Below, in pieces: positions 9,527 to 24,293 of a stretch of DNA of 64,000 bases (position 1 is the stretch's first letter; each line of letters opens with the position of its first letter). The position numbers and the translations under genes were made by a program. Under the pieces are notes generated by a model, which was not told where the DNA came from, did not search any database, and saw only the letters and a list, made by a program, of their open reading frames with translations. Source of the DNA: Chamaecrista fasciculata (lineage: Eukaryota > Streptophyta > Magnoliopsida > Fabales > Fabaceae); the NCBI GenBank assembly GCA_003254925.1, contig QANZ01030550.1, positions 3,927-67,926 on the forward strand, read 5' to 3'.

Positions 9527-12004
9527 ATGGGATCTCCTCTTCTCCATGAAATCAAAAGGCAAGCTTCTTGCTTCTTCAAGGACAAAATCAAAACTGCTAG
9601 GTTAATGTTAACAGATGTTACGCCAGTTGAACTGTAAGTTTTTCTTGATTTCCATATTCTTTTCTGGATTTCCCCCTTATTTTCATTTTTGTTCCTTTTT
9701 GAGTGTTTGATCATTCACTATAAATGAAATCAAACCCTTGTTTTATGCATAATGTTTAGGCCAAAGTGTAAATTTGGTCTCATATATTTTTATTGCAGAT
9801 TTGGTCTCATATTTTTGGGTCATGTTCTAATTTGGTCTCATATCTTTGGGTCAAGTGCATAATTTGTCTCGTATATTTGTAAAATGTTTCACCCTTATTT
9901 ACACCCCACCCAAAGATATGAGACAAATTTTCCAACATGACCAAAAGATATGAGACCTTATTATTTAAAATACCCTTGAGTTTTAAAACTTAATCGATAA
10001 ACCCCTTGAGTTTTCAATTTCGATCGCTTATGACTGTTGAGTTTTAAAACTTGACAGACAGACCTCCCGAGCTTTCAGTTTTGTTCACTTAGGATCATTG
10101 AGCTTAAAAAGAGGTGAAGCTATTTAGGGGTTATATGTGAGAAATATTGAAAACCTAAAAAGTCTGTCTATCAAATTTTAAAACTCGGGGTTCTGTATAT
10201 TAAGTTTTGAAACTTATTGGTGTTTTCTTCTCCTTACATAACTCAGGAGTCACCATGCTATTTAGCCTTTATTTATTAAAACTTGTTAAATGAAGTTCAT
10301 TGACATGCTATATATTGAAGCTCAGATTGGCAGAAGAAGCTACAAATGAAAATTCATGGCCACCAGATACTCGTAGCTTGGGAGTGATATCAAGAGCAGC
10401 CTTTGAAGTTGATGATTATTGGAGAATTGTGGAGATTTTACATCAGAGGTTTCTGGTTTTCTTCATTTGCAAATACTTTTACCCGCTTCAACTTTGAGCA
10501 TATTTTTTTACAGATAAAAACTTATTTTATGTTTTATTTATCTTGTCATAAAATGTTTTCAATCATAAAATTTATTTATATCATCTCTCTTCTATAATTA
10601 ATAATGTAAAAGAAGTATTTTTTTATATTTGATCTCACTATAATCTGTCATAAAAAAAGTTGTTGACTCGTATTTTTATTTTATTGCACTTCATGACAAA
10701 AATGCTTAGGGTCGTAATTCTTCGATATATAAGTTGCACAAAATATCATACTAAAAATAATCTAGAGTTAAGAAGCTTAAAGTGATGATTGTTGAAGTTT
10801 ATGATGAGTGTTTATTAACGGAAAATTTATTATTTGGTCCATGAATTTACACCGAGTTAACTAATTTGTCCTGGAATAATCGAAATATACAATTTGATTC
10901 TTGAAATATTTCAATTGTCAACTATTTGGTCCTTAGTGATAATTTGGTCTGTGAATTTGAACCGATGTTATACTTTTTGGTCCTTGAACTTTTACTAATT
11001 TAATACTTTTTTATTCCTGAATTTGTACTGAATTTTTTTGTTGGTCCCTAAATTTAACCCAGGGACCAAATTGTTGACAATTGTAATAATTCAAGAAGAG
11101 TGAGTCATATATTTTGAATATTCAATGACTGATTAGTTGATTCGGTGTAAATTCAAGAACCAAATAGTAGGTTTTCTCTTCTATTAATGACTCAAAGTCT
11201 ACTGGGTGTTCACAATTTTTGTTTGAAAAACCTTTTATATATCTTGATTGGATGAAGCTCTTTTTTGCACCTTAAGAACTATGTTCTTCAAGTGTAATAA
11301 TTTCTTCTGGTGTTGTTGAGAAAACAGGTTGGAGAAATTTGATAAAAGGAATTGGAGAGCCTCTTACAAGGCTCTGATTCTGCTTGAACATCTTCTAACT
11401 CATGGACCCTTGAGAGTATCAGAGGAGTTTCAGTGTGATGAAGATGTTATTAAAGAGATAGGAAAACTTCAGTACATTGATGAGAGAGGGTTTGTGCAAT
11501 TCTCAAATACACTTTAACTGCAATCGCAAATTTCAGTTTCTTCAATTCAATGAAGATTGTTTGTTTTAATTTTACAGCTTCAATTGGGGCATCCGTGTCA
11601 GAAATTTAGCAGAAAGGATAGCAAAGCTCTTAAAAAACAAAGAGTTTTTGAGAGAAGAAAGAGCGGGAGCACGTGAACGTTCGAAGGGGATCGAAGGTTT
11701 CGGAAGCTTTGGGGAACGAACCTCAAGAATAGAAGGAAACCTGAAGAATGCCTTGCCTTCTAAGAAATATGGAAGATGTAATTATTACTTTGATTATCAT
11801 CCAAGTGAGGGACATGATTTTGTATGCTTGGGCAAGAAATTCAATCTTGCAGATGAAATCAGAGAAGAGAATAAGGGTCACAAGAACAAGGAATCAAACC
11901 TTCTTATGCAAGAAAACACATCAGCTTTCAGAGATGGCTTTGAGATAGAAAATGACCATCCTTTTGTTGACCTAGAGAGATTCACTACAGCAACTTTACT
12001 TTAG
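9527..12004 (+). CDS. ENTH-domain (epsin N-terminal homology) protein
   Basis: Exons 9527-9633, 10326-10448, 11328-11489 and 11578-12004 join in frame to 272 aa. Acceptor 10325 is chosen over 10320 because only it keeps the family reading TPVELLAEEATN. The ENTH domain spans about residues 10-150: an N-terminal helix region with basic residues, ATNENSWPPDTRS, FEVDDYWRIVEILHQRL, NWRASYKALILLEHLLTHG, and a close of NWGIRVRNLAERI. ENTH domains bind phosphoinositides and help form clathrin-coated vesicles at the plasma membrane or trans-Golgi network. The tail of about 120 residues is charged and lacks clear clathrin-box or NPF repeats, so this is a short plant ENTH/VHS-type protein rather than a full epsin. 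It ends 332 bp from the convergent actin gene. Introns 1 and 2 hold MITE-like repeats. Confidence 0.92.
9757..10230. repeat. Degenerate inverted repeats in ENTH intron 1
   Basis: At 9757-9957 there is a shortened copy of the GGTCAAAGTGCA MITE family (GGCCAAAGTGTAAATTTGG ... ACCAAAAGATATGAGACC). Directly after it (about 9965-10230) come mirrored runs of 'ttgagttttaaaactt' type. No TSDs were found. Confidence 0.5.
10838..11182. mobile_element. MITE-like inverted repeat in ENTH intron 2
   Basis: The left arm ATTATTTGGTCCATGAATTT with ACACCGAGTTAAC is mirrored at the right by GGTGTAAATTCAAGAACCAA. The interior has several more 'ggtcc...aattt' units in both orientations. The TSD is unclear. Confidence 0.55.
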
Positions 12005-12336
12005 GCTCTTGATTTCTGTTAATGAATGTAAATATTTTAATACCTATGAATCTTGATTTCTGTTAATGTCTGTAAATTTCTCTTGGGTGCTTGAGATAAT
12101 TGCTGAAGAGGCAGAATTGAAACGTCAAAAACATTGACATTATATTTATACTGTTGAATTGGACAATTTTAAGAATCAAATCCTCGCAATCCCAAAGTAA
12201 TCATTCTAACATGATAATAACAAGAAAGCACAAAACAAAAGGTAGAATGAAAGGGCTGCAAAATGATGCAATTCTTCACGAGGAATCTTCATCACAACAG
12301 AAGTCTCTTCCTTCAGTAACCCTATTCTCAGACAAT
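12005..12336. other. Convergent 3' ends of the ENTH and actin genes
   Basis: 332 bp separate the two stop codons and must hold both 3' UTRs. A short direct repeat (CTTGATTTCTGTTAATG at about 12007 and 12052) is visible. The small open frames here are not supported as genes. Confidence 0.5.
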
Positions 12337-15341
<3,005 letters not shown>

Positions 15342-16320
15342 CTTCGACTAGCTATCGGATAAAACAACTAGTCAGTGAATGCCTATCATGTCTAAAAATG
15401 AAAGCACTAAACAAGCACCATGAACTATATAGTAGTGATTCTTAGGAGATTTGAAAATATGAAAAAGATGAGTAAATGTGCATAACATTCTCAAATTTTC
15501 TATTCAGTATTTCATTTCATGATTCATCTTCTAATTGAAAGGTCAGACAGATTCACTTCCACTTCAAATGCTAGTCCTTTGTTTACATGGAATATTCTGC
15601 AAGCCTCCAATAACCATATAATTATTAAATATGAACAAGATTCCAATTCGCCATGAAGCCATACACTTAACAGTGATAGATCCATCGAAGCATGAACACG
15701 AAATACTTTAGACAAAATCTTTTAAAAAAATTTGCCAGAGATTATGAATGAGCCAGTAAACCAATCCATAATTAGAAATAAAATAAAAGGCGAAAGTGCA
15801 TTTTTGGTCTCATAACTTTTACTCAGATAGCAGATTTGATCTCATACTTTTGGGTCAGGTGCAAAATTAGTCTCATATATTTGGGTCAAGTGAAATTGAT
15901 GGTGGAACATTTTGGAAAAGATATGACACAAATTCTACAACCTGACGAAAAGTAATACTAGACGAAATCTACAACTTGAGCAAAATATATGAGAATAAAA
16001 ATATAATAAAAAAAGTTATGGGATCAAATTGAGACCTGAGCATAAGCTATGCGACCAAACGTGCATTTTGACCTTTAAAAAATAAAGAAAAAGAAAGCAC
16101 CCAGCCAGCCTGCAATCCCGTCTAACAAATCCTAGATCGATCAATTAGAAACCACCCAGATGAATCATATCGAAAACCCATCAAACTAATCAAAATTCCA
16201 GGAAAAAGAAAACACCCCACAACATCCCACATCCATATTTCATCAAATCAAAACAGGAAATTCAAGAAATCAAGGACCATAATGCAAAAAGGAAGAGATA
16301 TGAGGATGAGAAAATGGACC
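15342..16320 (-). promoter_or_regulatory. Actin 5' leader intron and leader exon end
   Basis: On the minus strand a good acceptor (…GATAGCTAG) lies 6 nt before the ATG. A donor (CCTAAAG|GTCCAT) lies at 16319/16320 after a purine/pyrimidine-rich leader (16320 to about 16450). Together they define a 972-bp leader intron, a common feature of plant actin genes that often raises expression. It holds a GGTCAAAGTGCA-family MITE at 15789-16073. The pairing of donor and acceptor is inferred. Confidence 0.6.
15789..16073. mobile_element. GGTCAAAGTGCA-family MITE in the actin leader intron
   Basis: The left arm GGCGAAAGTGCATTTTTGG and right arm CGTGCATTTTGACC are mirrored, with internal 'agtctcatatatttgggtca' type units as in the other family members. 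At 285 bp it is shorter than its relatives and has no clean TSD. Confidence 0.65.
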
Positions 16321-16449
16321 TTTAGGAATTGCCGAGGGAGGAGGAGGAATGGGAATGGAGAAGGCTAGCGAGTAGCGAGAGAGAGAGAAAGGGTTAATCG
16401 AAGGAGAAGAGACTCTCTGTGTGAAGAAGGGACCGAATGGAAATGGGAA

Positions 16450-17628
16450 AAGAGGGCAATATAAGAAGGGGAAGGAGAAGCAACAAGGACCGTTAGATAT
16501 GGAGAATTAGAGAAAGAAAAGAAAAAAGAAAGGCAATCCACTAATTTTGGATGGCATGTGGCCATTGGCCACTATTGTTTCTCATTTTCCTCTCCTTTGG
16601 AAATGCCTACATCTCATTTTTGTGTTTTTTAGGTCAAAACTTCATTTTGATCTTTACTATTTTTCCAAGATTTTATTTTCATCCTCAATGTTTTTACTAT
16701 TTTATTTTGGTCTTTAATATTTGTTAATAGTTTTATTTTGGTCCTTAATGATTTCCACTATTGGTCTATAACTACTGAATATGATTATATTTATCTCGTT
16801 TCAAATCCAAGTAGGTTTGGTCAAAACATCAATACTAATCACATTTGCTAATAGTTCTAACTAGATAGAAACAGAACTCGTCAAGAGTAACTCATTGTTC
16901 CATTTTTGTTACATTCGAACTTGAAGCTAGAGATATATAACCAATTTCATGACATGAATAACTCACTTTCAGGCTAGATTTCAAGTTCGAATTGACTTCA
17001 TTTGTTGTCGACTTTAATCAGACAAAGAAAGAATTCATTTAGATTAACTTGTGGCTCTGATTTCATTATATTTAAATTTGAAATGAGAGAGATATGACAC
17101 ATTCATTAGTTAAGGACCAAAACAGAATTGTTGGAAAACATTAAGGGTGAAAACGAAATAGAGAAATATTAGGGACTGAAATAAAATTGAAGGTAAATAT
17201 TAATTACCAAAATGATGTTATGACATTTTTTTATATACATGAAAGTTCATATTGAAAATTATTTATTAGTAGAAAAGTAATGGCCACATAATTTGATTAT
17301 AAACAAATTGAAGCTTGTGTAAATCTTTCCAGTTTCCTATATTAGCCTGAAATTAAAAAATAAACAAGAAAAGGAGAGAAGAAATCAAAAAAAATGAAAA
17401 TTATAAAGATTATCTATTTTTAGAAATTAAGGTTTATCCTTTGAGTTGTTTGTCTTCAATTCCGGATCCTAAAAAGTCAAAGTTTAACAGTATATAACAG
17501 TTATAATATTAGATTTATTTGGGGTTTGGACCAAATTGAGGAAAAAAATATTGGACAGATAATTCTGAGGTGTAATTGCCTAATTGGGTGTACACCTCAG
17601 AATTAGATTGCGCTTTATTTCATTGTAA
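16450..17628. other. Actin upstream region with a MITE-like repeat
   Basis: No gene is seen. About 16632-17225 is an imperfect inverted-repeat element (left GGTCAAAACTTCATTTTGATC; right ACCAAAATGATGTTATGAC) with loosely matching 9-bp flanks (7 of 9). The same type is at 61212-61673. It lies only about 200 bp upstream of the actin leader. Confidence 0.5.
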
Positions 17629-17807
17629 CTAGAATTTGACCCGTGCGATGCACGGGTGGTCGTGTTATAGAGATATGTTACAGGTGACCTACCTATTTTT
17701 GTTACATAAAGTTATATTTATACATCGAGATGAATCTAAGTACGACCATAATATGATATAGTGCGTTCATTCTTATTAAATGGAGTCACTCAATGGATGA
17801 GTATAAC

Positions 17808-18154
17808 CTAGGAAGCATGGACACTTCATTTTGAAGGCGTATCGCCGTGTCAAACACGTGTCAGTGTCCGACACTCGTATGACACCGACACGACACATAT
17901 CCATAAATTTTAGAATATAAATCAATTTTTTGTAACTTTGACATGATAGGCAAGAGAAAATAATAATAGATATGACATATATTATGAATAAAAATTGTAA
18001 TTTTTAATTTTTTTCATTAAAAATTATGAATATTTAATTATTTATATATATAAATATATGCCGTGTCGTGTCGCGTAATTTTGAGAGTTTGACGTGTCGC
18101 TGTGTCCGTGTCCGTGTCGTGTCCCGTGTCCGTGTCAGTGTCCATGCTTCATAG
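17808..18154. mobile_element. hAT-like MITE nested in the Helitron remnant
   Basis: The terminal repeats are CTAGGAAGCATGGACAC and mirrored GTGTCCATGCTTCATAG. Exact 8-bp flanks AGTATAAC lie at 17800-17807 and 18155-18162. The interior has many GTGTC/GACAC units clustered toward both ends (for example 18063-18140). Confidence 0.85.
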
Positions 18155-18293
18155 AGTATAACATATTGGTATTAGTCAAATATATTATTGTATATCCATA
18201 TAAACAAAACATACTATAGTGCTTATCCAACATATCATGTATCATTATGTAAAAATATAAAACAATTAATTAAAACTTATTCAAATCTATAAG

Positions 18294-18596
18294 TCATCTA
18301 ACATTTTGAAATACTTCTCTATAGACAACGTTATCAGTTTTCCTGCTTTCTTCGTCCTTAGAAGAATGTGCAATCAGTATTTTTATACCAGCCCTGGATC
18401 GAACTCTAGAAAGTGCAACATATAACTGCCCATGCGTGAACACTGGTTTTGGGAGATATAATCCAACCATCGACAATGATTGTCCTTGACTTTTGTTGAT
18501 GGTCAAGACAGTACAATATGAATTAAGACAGTATGCATAAATTAATAAATTAATAAAAAGCATCGTCACAAAAATAATTCGCACCCTTAGAATCAA
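18294..18596 (-). pseudogene. Helitron helicase C-terminal fragment
   Basis: The helicase part starts at about residue 30 of the open frame with the conserved [11 protein letters not shown] (the superfamily-1 motif near the C-terminus) and ends in [12 protein letters not shown]. Full Helitron Rep/helicases exceed 1000 residues; here only the extreme C-terminus remains. The stretch before it is hydrophobic and probably intron or unrelated sequence. Confidence 0.8.
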
Positions 18597-18767
18597 ATTT
18601 GATATTTATTAAAGTTGTCCGATACAGATATTAAATAAAGAAAAGGGATAAAAATTTAACGACATACATTAATATGAAAAGAACTAACTTCAGCTTAATT
18701 ATAACAATATCACAAAACTTGAATCAACCAATAATATAAAATGACAATATTAAGTACTAAGTTGCAC

Positions 18768-20028
18768 TCAAAAAATAGTCAAGGCACTACAATAGTTAAG
18801 ACAACCGTTAATCCTAAACTTGAACGGTAATTTACCACGTATCTCCTTCTCTTGTGTAACTTCTCCACTGCCAATGTAATACAATTTCCTTGACGACTTA
18901 TTTTCACTCATGTCAAACTTGCACAGAGGATCAGCAAAAATAAGTCTGTCATCTGAGAAGCCAAGAAATTGAAATTCAGACAGTACAGGACCAATAGAGA
19001 ATATGTCCTCCCAGCCAACGATATTGTCAACATTATCTGACTTACGCCAGACATCATAGAATGACATAGGAAACTCGCCAGGAGGGGAAATTGACACAAT
19101 ACCAAGGCAATTATTAATATTTGTTAGTTTCAATGTATTATCCATTTGGTTTGGTGGCAGGCGCAAACGACTAAATTTATTTTTCAATATATTTAGACAG
19201 ACAATTTGCATCCCTTTGTCTCCGCTACCAATTACTGTTTTGGCCAACCAATAGATATTACGATCTATATACATGCCTTGTTTGAAAAATAATCCAACAT
19301 CATCTACACACAATAGGTGACGGGACCAGCTACGTGTGGACGTTCTATATATTGACATCCAAGATTCCGCTAACTTAGTGTTCGTCTTCCACAACAATAT
19401 TACTACATATGACTTGATGTTGTCGTTAATTATATGCAAAAGATGTCCTGATAAAATCTAAATTTCAAACAAAACAAAATATAATAAATACGTCGCATGT
19501 GAGTTTTTCATAAAAAGATAAACTCACTATTATAATTAAAACTATTACTATAGCCAATTGTTGTACTTACTTGGTTTATCATGTGTAACGGGAGGGCAAA
19601 TGTTAATCCACTGACCTGTGATCGGATTAATTATTGTCCAACGTAACATATTTTTTTGAAACTCAAATTGCATGCAAATGAGACCATCAAGCGACCAAAT
19701 GAAGTTGAGTTTACTGATATGCTCGATTCCAGCACGTGGCACCAATAGAGCACAATCCTCATTGATCGTGTTTTCCCTAGAAACAGTGACTAAAGTTCTT
19801 TTAGGTTCAATAAATCGTCCAGCATCCACTATAATTAGATGTCGTCGTTTGTTGACTCTACAAAATTTGGTGTAATGTGTCAAAAATTCTTCATCCCGCA
19901 AGCTCCTATACCAATTTTTTTGAAACGCAACAAAATCTGATTAATTCTTCAGATGGAAATTTGGTCATGATGTCACGCATGATGTCATTCGGTATATCAC
20001 AATATCCAACACGGAAAATCGCGTCCAT
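18768..20028 (-). pseudogene. F-box protein with F-box-associated domain, copy A (one frameshift)
   Basis: The exons 19571-20028 and 18768-19447 would encode about 378 aa. The F-box region is at residues 8-45 (IPNDIMRDIMTKFPSEELIRF), followed by HLIIVDAG, SLDGLICM, IINPITGQW and, in exon 2, SYVVILLWK, YWLAKTV and YDVWRKSD: the pattern of F-box-associated (FBA-type) substrate receptors of SCF ubiquitin ligases. A run of seven A at 19915-19921 (minus) is one longer than the frame needs and puts a stop right after VSKK. Without it, exon 1 would be 457 nt, as in copies B and C. Either the copy is dead by a single indel or this is a homopolymer sequencing error. Intron 19448-19570 has the same phase as in its paralogues. 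Confidence 0.82.
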
Positions 20029-20236
20029 TTTAGTCCTACAAATCAACAAAATAAATTATTGTACACCAAAATATAAAATACGAAAGTTATATAACAAATA
20101 TAGTGTATTGAGTGTTGGTGTGAACCAAAATACACATACGTGTTTGCTGCGACAGAAATTTGAATTTACTAATCTTAAGCAATATGAGCGTAATTCTAAA
20201 ATTATGTTTCAATAGTAGTTATATGCATAGAGTCGA

Positions 20237-22282
20237 TGTTGGAGATTGTGCCCTAGGGCCAATCATTTTATTTGATAAATATGTTGTGAACATATTATTA
20301 ATTTATGGAAGATAAATTAATGAGTTGTCATATTATTTGCATGTTTACTATGATAACATCCATGATTAATTATGAGATAATTAATCTAAAATTGTCCCTG
20401 GTCGATTATTTTTGTGGGAGCAAAAATGAACTAAGACCAGCATGACCTCGGTGCATGAGATGCACGCACTAGATGCTGGGACGAGAGTCATGGTGCAATT
20501 ACGTAAGGTGGTTACGAATTGCTGGACTGACCCGGAGAGTCCTGCATGGGTTTAGTCATCAGCTAGTCTCTCCTAGTACGCCTGTAGCGATGCCTTTGAC
20601 CTGAGGTCAATGACTATTCCAGCGTTGCAGTTGTCAGTCTTTGGCTTAGTCTAACGCTGCCCGTAACAGGGTAGTTATACGGGCTGAGTACGGGGCTGGT
20701 TGATTGCTCTGCAGTGGAATGTGGATTGGCCAAAATGGGATTTTGTCCCTCATTAAGTTGAGAGATATCTAACTGGCGCCCTCGATGAGTCTGTCCAGGA
20801 AAATGCGTGGCCACGCTGGGATTTGGGACTTACTCAAGGAATCGAGAAAGTTGAGGTTTGGATTATGGATGACATACCTGTGCCTAGTCCATGACCAAGA
20901 TATCGTAGGACAATCGGATCACGTACACGGAGGTACTGAGGTTAAGTCGTTCTTCCGGTTACCGAACGATAACTCACGGATTTTGGGTAGTTGTGATGGC
21001 TTGCTAGAGTCCGCTCACAACTTGTAGGTCATGGGGATGCCCTACTGCCAACTTCACGTGGGGCCTGCTGGGTCACACACGAGCAGGAACTGATCACCAT
21101 TCGAGTGGGACACGAATTAGGGTTAATTCGTGGGTCACGCGAGTGACACGATTTAAGACACAGAGGAAATGTCTGGGACATTAGGTCTGGTCTTAATTAA
21201 TCTACAGATGACATATTTAGATTTGTGGGACAAATTTAAATATTAATAATTGAATATAATTAATGAGATTAATTATAGGCAATTTAAATATTAGGAAAAT
21301 AATTCTGGATAATGTTCCTAAGAGTTAGGAAATTATTGAATTATAAAATTCCTAATAAATAGGAGAGGGTGGCGCCTCTTGGGAATTATTTGGGTTAAAT
21401 AAAAATGTTTTATTTAATTCAAATAATATTTGAAATTCAAATGGAGATTTGAAATTCAAAAGATTTGGTGAGTATCTTTTAATATCTTTGGTGAATCAAA
21501 AATTAGAGGTTTTTGATTAATTAAATTCCAAGGATAATTAAAGGGGGATTAGGCGCCATCTTGGTGGGTCCCATTGGGAGATTTGATCTCTCAATTTGAT
21601 TCTCCAAGATTGCATTTTGAATTTAAATATAATATTAAGGTAATATTATAATTATAAATTCAAGGCCTAAAATAATTATATTATCAGAATATCTTTATTT
21701 TAGGAATTATTAAATCACCAAAATCTCTCCCTATATAAAGGGGGCAAGTCGACTTGCCCTAGATACACAAGTGTGAAACCCTAGTTTGTTTTTCCTCCTA
21801 AGAGTTAGAGAGAGAAAAATTCCTTTGCACACACTATAGAGAAAGTCGACTTTCTCTAAGAGTTAGAGAGAGAATTCGACTTTGCTCTAGAATTAGGGTT
21901 TTGAGAGAAGAATAGGCAAGAAGGAGTTCTTGTGGGGGGATTCTTCTAAGCGCCACCTCCATTGCTGAATTATCAAGAAGGAGTTCTTGAAAATTCAGAG
22001 GTCTGTAGATTGGTCCCGGAAATTCTTTTGAGAAAAGAATTTGGAGGCTAGCACCTCGGTGATCAAAGAAACTGTTCGTGTGGATTACTGGCAGAGGGAG
22101 AACTCTGGGAGTGGACTCCGTGGAACTCGCCCCGTACAACCATCGTTTTGAAACTCTGAGGTATAACACTAACCAAAAGTTTTAAATTCTACTAGCGGAT
22201 CCGTTCGGGAATCATAGGACCTAGGCGTTATTTTTAATTTTATTTTTGCTTCCGCTGCCTTAGGCGCCTAGGATTCCCAACA
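20237..22282 (+). mobile_element. Solo LTR of a copia-type retrotransposon (2.0 kb)
   Basis: Starts TGTTGGAGATTGTGCC, ends CTAGGATTCCCAACA, and is flanked by an exact 5-bp repeat GTCGA (20232-20236, 22283-22287). No internal region is present, so the element was lost by LTR-LTR recombination. Related copies: 46970-49269, 50308-52326, 53195-55282 and the piece 56935-57199. It lies 209 bp upstream of F-box copy A. Open frames inside are not genes. Confidence 0.9.
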
Positions 22283-24293
22283 GTCGAAATATATGAAGCC
22301 ATAAATCTATGATTTATTCTAAATATCAATTATCTAGATTTATGAAACAATAGCCAAAATCATACTTTCCTTATTTTGCAAGATATTTTTATTGGTGTAT
22401 AATTCAGTACTATATTAATATTGATAAATGAATTTTTATCAATGTTTTGTAAATATATAATTATTACAAATTATATATTTTGCATTATTTAATTGTGCTA
22501 ATTAGATTTTGGATAGGACTACTTTAATAATTGAACTTTTTTTATAAATATATTGGCCCAAAAGATATATTTTATAATTATATCATTAATCGGTTGTTGA
22601 TTAGAATACACGCATTAAGCTAAGATTGATCTAAAATTAATCGTAATGGAAACTACAATTGAGAACTTACCTTGAGAGCTTAATTGGATCCCAAACTCAA
22701 TTGTATATTGATAAGAATATTACTTGGTGTATAAATCAAACGTATTTAAATATATATGTTGCTTGGTGTCCACTCATGCATTTAAATATATACTTACATT
22801 TATTATATATTTTGAATTATTTGATTCGACTAAATAAATCATGATTATTGTGACACATAAATCAACCATTAAATTGATAATTACGAATACATGACTCTTG
22901 GTGTCGATATTGCATAGTCTACACTCTTGAATACATGACTGTTTCATCAATATATATAAATTTAAATTCAAAGTCCAAATTTGTTCATATATCTTTCGGT
23001 CAGTTCTCAAATTAGTTTCATATATTTTTTTTTCACTTTTGATATATTTAATCTCATATATTTAAAATTGGTCTCATATCTTTTTTTCTACAAATTTGGT
23101 CACATATCTACGGGTAAATTCCAATATTGGGCATATGTCTTTGAGTCATGTGAAGAAGTGGTACCATATAATTGCGAAATAATCAACTAACCATTTGCCA
23201 ATTTGCAAAGATATGTTACTAATTATGCAACTTGATAAAAGGCTATAAGAACAAAAACTTTAGAACCAAATTGATACTTTTTGTAAGGATATTATATTAA
23301 AAGTGCAACAAAAAAGATATAGGGCCAAATTGGAAATTGTGCAAAAGGTATCAGAATAAATTTACATCTTCACTTAATTTTGAAAATTAAATGAATTTGA
23401 TATAATATGAATTATACTATAATGTAAAGTTTGTTTTATTGGCTTCATAGTAAAATATAAATAATGCTTTATTTACCGTAAGTTTATAATTCATTCTTTC
23501 TTTTTAGGCAAAAGACTAATTGATGCCCTTAACGTTTGGGGTCAGTTTCAGTTGCTTTTCGGCTATATACACGGCGACTACGACGAATATAAAAACTCCT
23601 AAACCAAGGTTTTTAGACTTTTTGAGTTCAATGACAGTCTCATTTTTGTAAAAAATAAATTGCCCCTAAAAAATGTACACGATTGCCAAAAATCATATTC
23701 CTGGTAATTCTTAATAAATAATATTAGTTGTGATCATATATATAGAATTACAGAACTTGTTGAATTAATGTAAAATGATATATATATATATATAATACGT
23801 ATTTGGGTTATAAAATAACACAAATGAAACAGAAAAATGAAGTTTTAATATAATTTTATAAAAATAATAAAAAACATTATCTCATACTATGCTCATCATG
23901 CTAGCCTATCAAAATCTATTGGCGATAATAGAAATTAAACGGACAAATTAAAAGTTATGTTGTGTATTCTACATATATAGATTACTATAAGGCAAATTAA
24001 TCAATAAAATAGATACGATAAAAATCATATCATATATATGTAATTTATCTATAATTAATATGAGATGTAATTAAGTATATAATATTGTGCAATTTATACC
24101 GCATTATATTATCTTAATTAGTCTGTCCTTATGAATGTAATAAATGAGAATTAGTCATACGAAGATAAATATTAATTATTGCAAATAGAGCAACTTAAAA
24201 TTAAATCTTAAATACAATATTGTTTTGACTCTTAATTTGGAACAACATAAAAAAAAAACTTTGCAAAATAAATACGATAAAACAGCACGACAA
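22283..24293. other. AT-rich spacer between F-box copies A and B
   Basis: No gene is seen. About 22970-23365 is a decayed GGTCAAAGTGCA-family repeat. About 23505-23660 is one arm of another repeat ('ggcaaaagactaattgatgc'). Two copies of a 'cttggtgt' phrase with matching AT-rich context lie near 22722 and 22761, and a related one at 30848. Confidence 0.4.

Larger units (their letters stand above)
17629..18596 (-). mobile_element. Helitron 3' end with helicase remnant
   Basis: Read on the minus strand, the element ends in an 8-bp stem hairpin (ACCCGTGC-atc-GCACGGGT, 17639-17657), a 6-nt spacer and CTAG at 17629-17632, followed by T, the classic Helitron 3' terminus. Upstream on the same strand, 18294-18596 encodes the last ~70 residues of a PIF1-type Helitron helicase ([20 protein letters not shown], then [13 protein letters not shown] and NVVYREVF). 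The rest of the Rep/helicase is absent and no 5' TC end was identified, so this is a truncated copy. A hAT-like MITE is nested inside. Confidence 0.8.

Noticed and set aside
10300-10325. ENTH exon 2 starting at 10321 after the first AG
   Set aside because: That choice breaks the frame; the AG at 10324-10325 gives the family motif VELLAEEATN.
18060-18142. CRISPR-like or satellite array of GTGTC units
   Set aside because: Units are tiny and irregular without spacers, and belong to a hAT-like MITE in a plant genome.
21834-22169. 111-codon open frame in the solo LTR
   Set aside because: Lies fully inside a non-coding LTR; similar stretches in the other LTR copies are not kept open.
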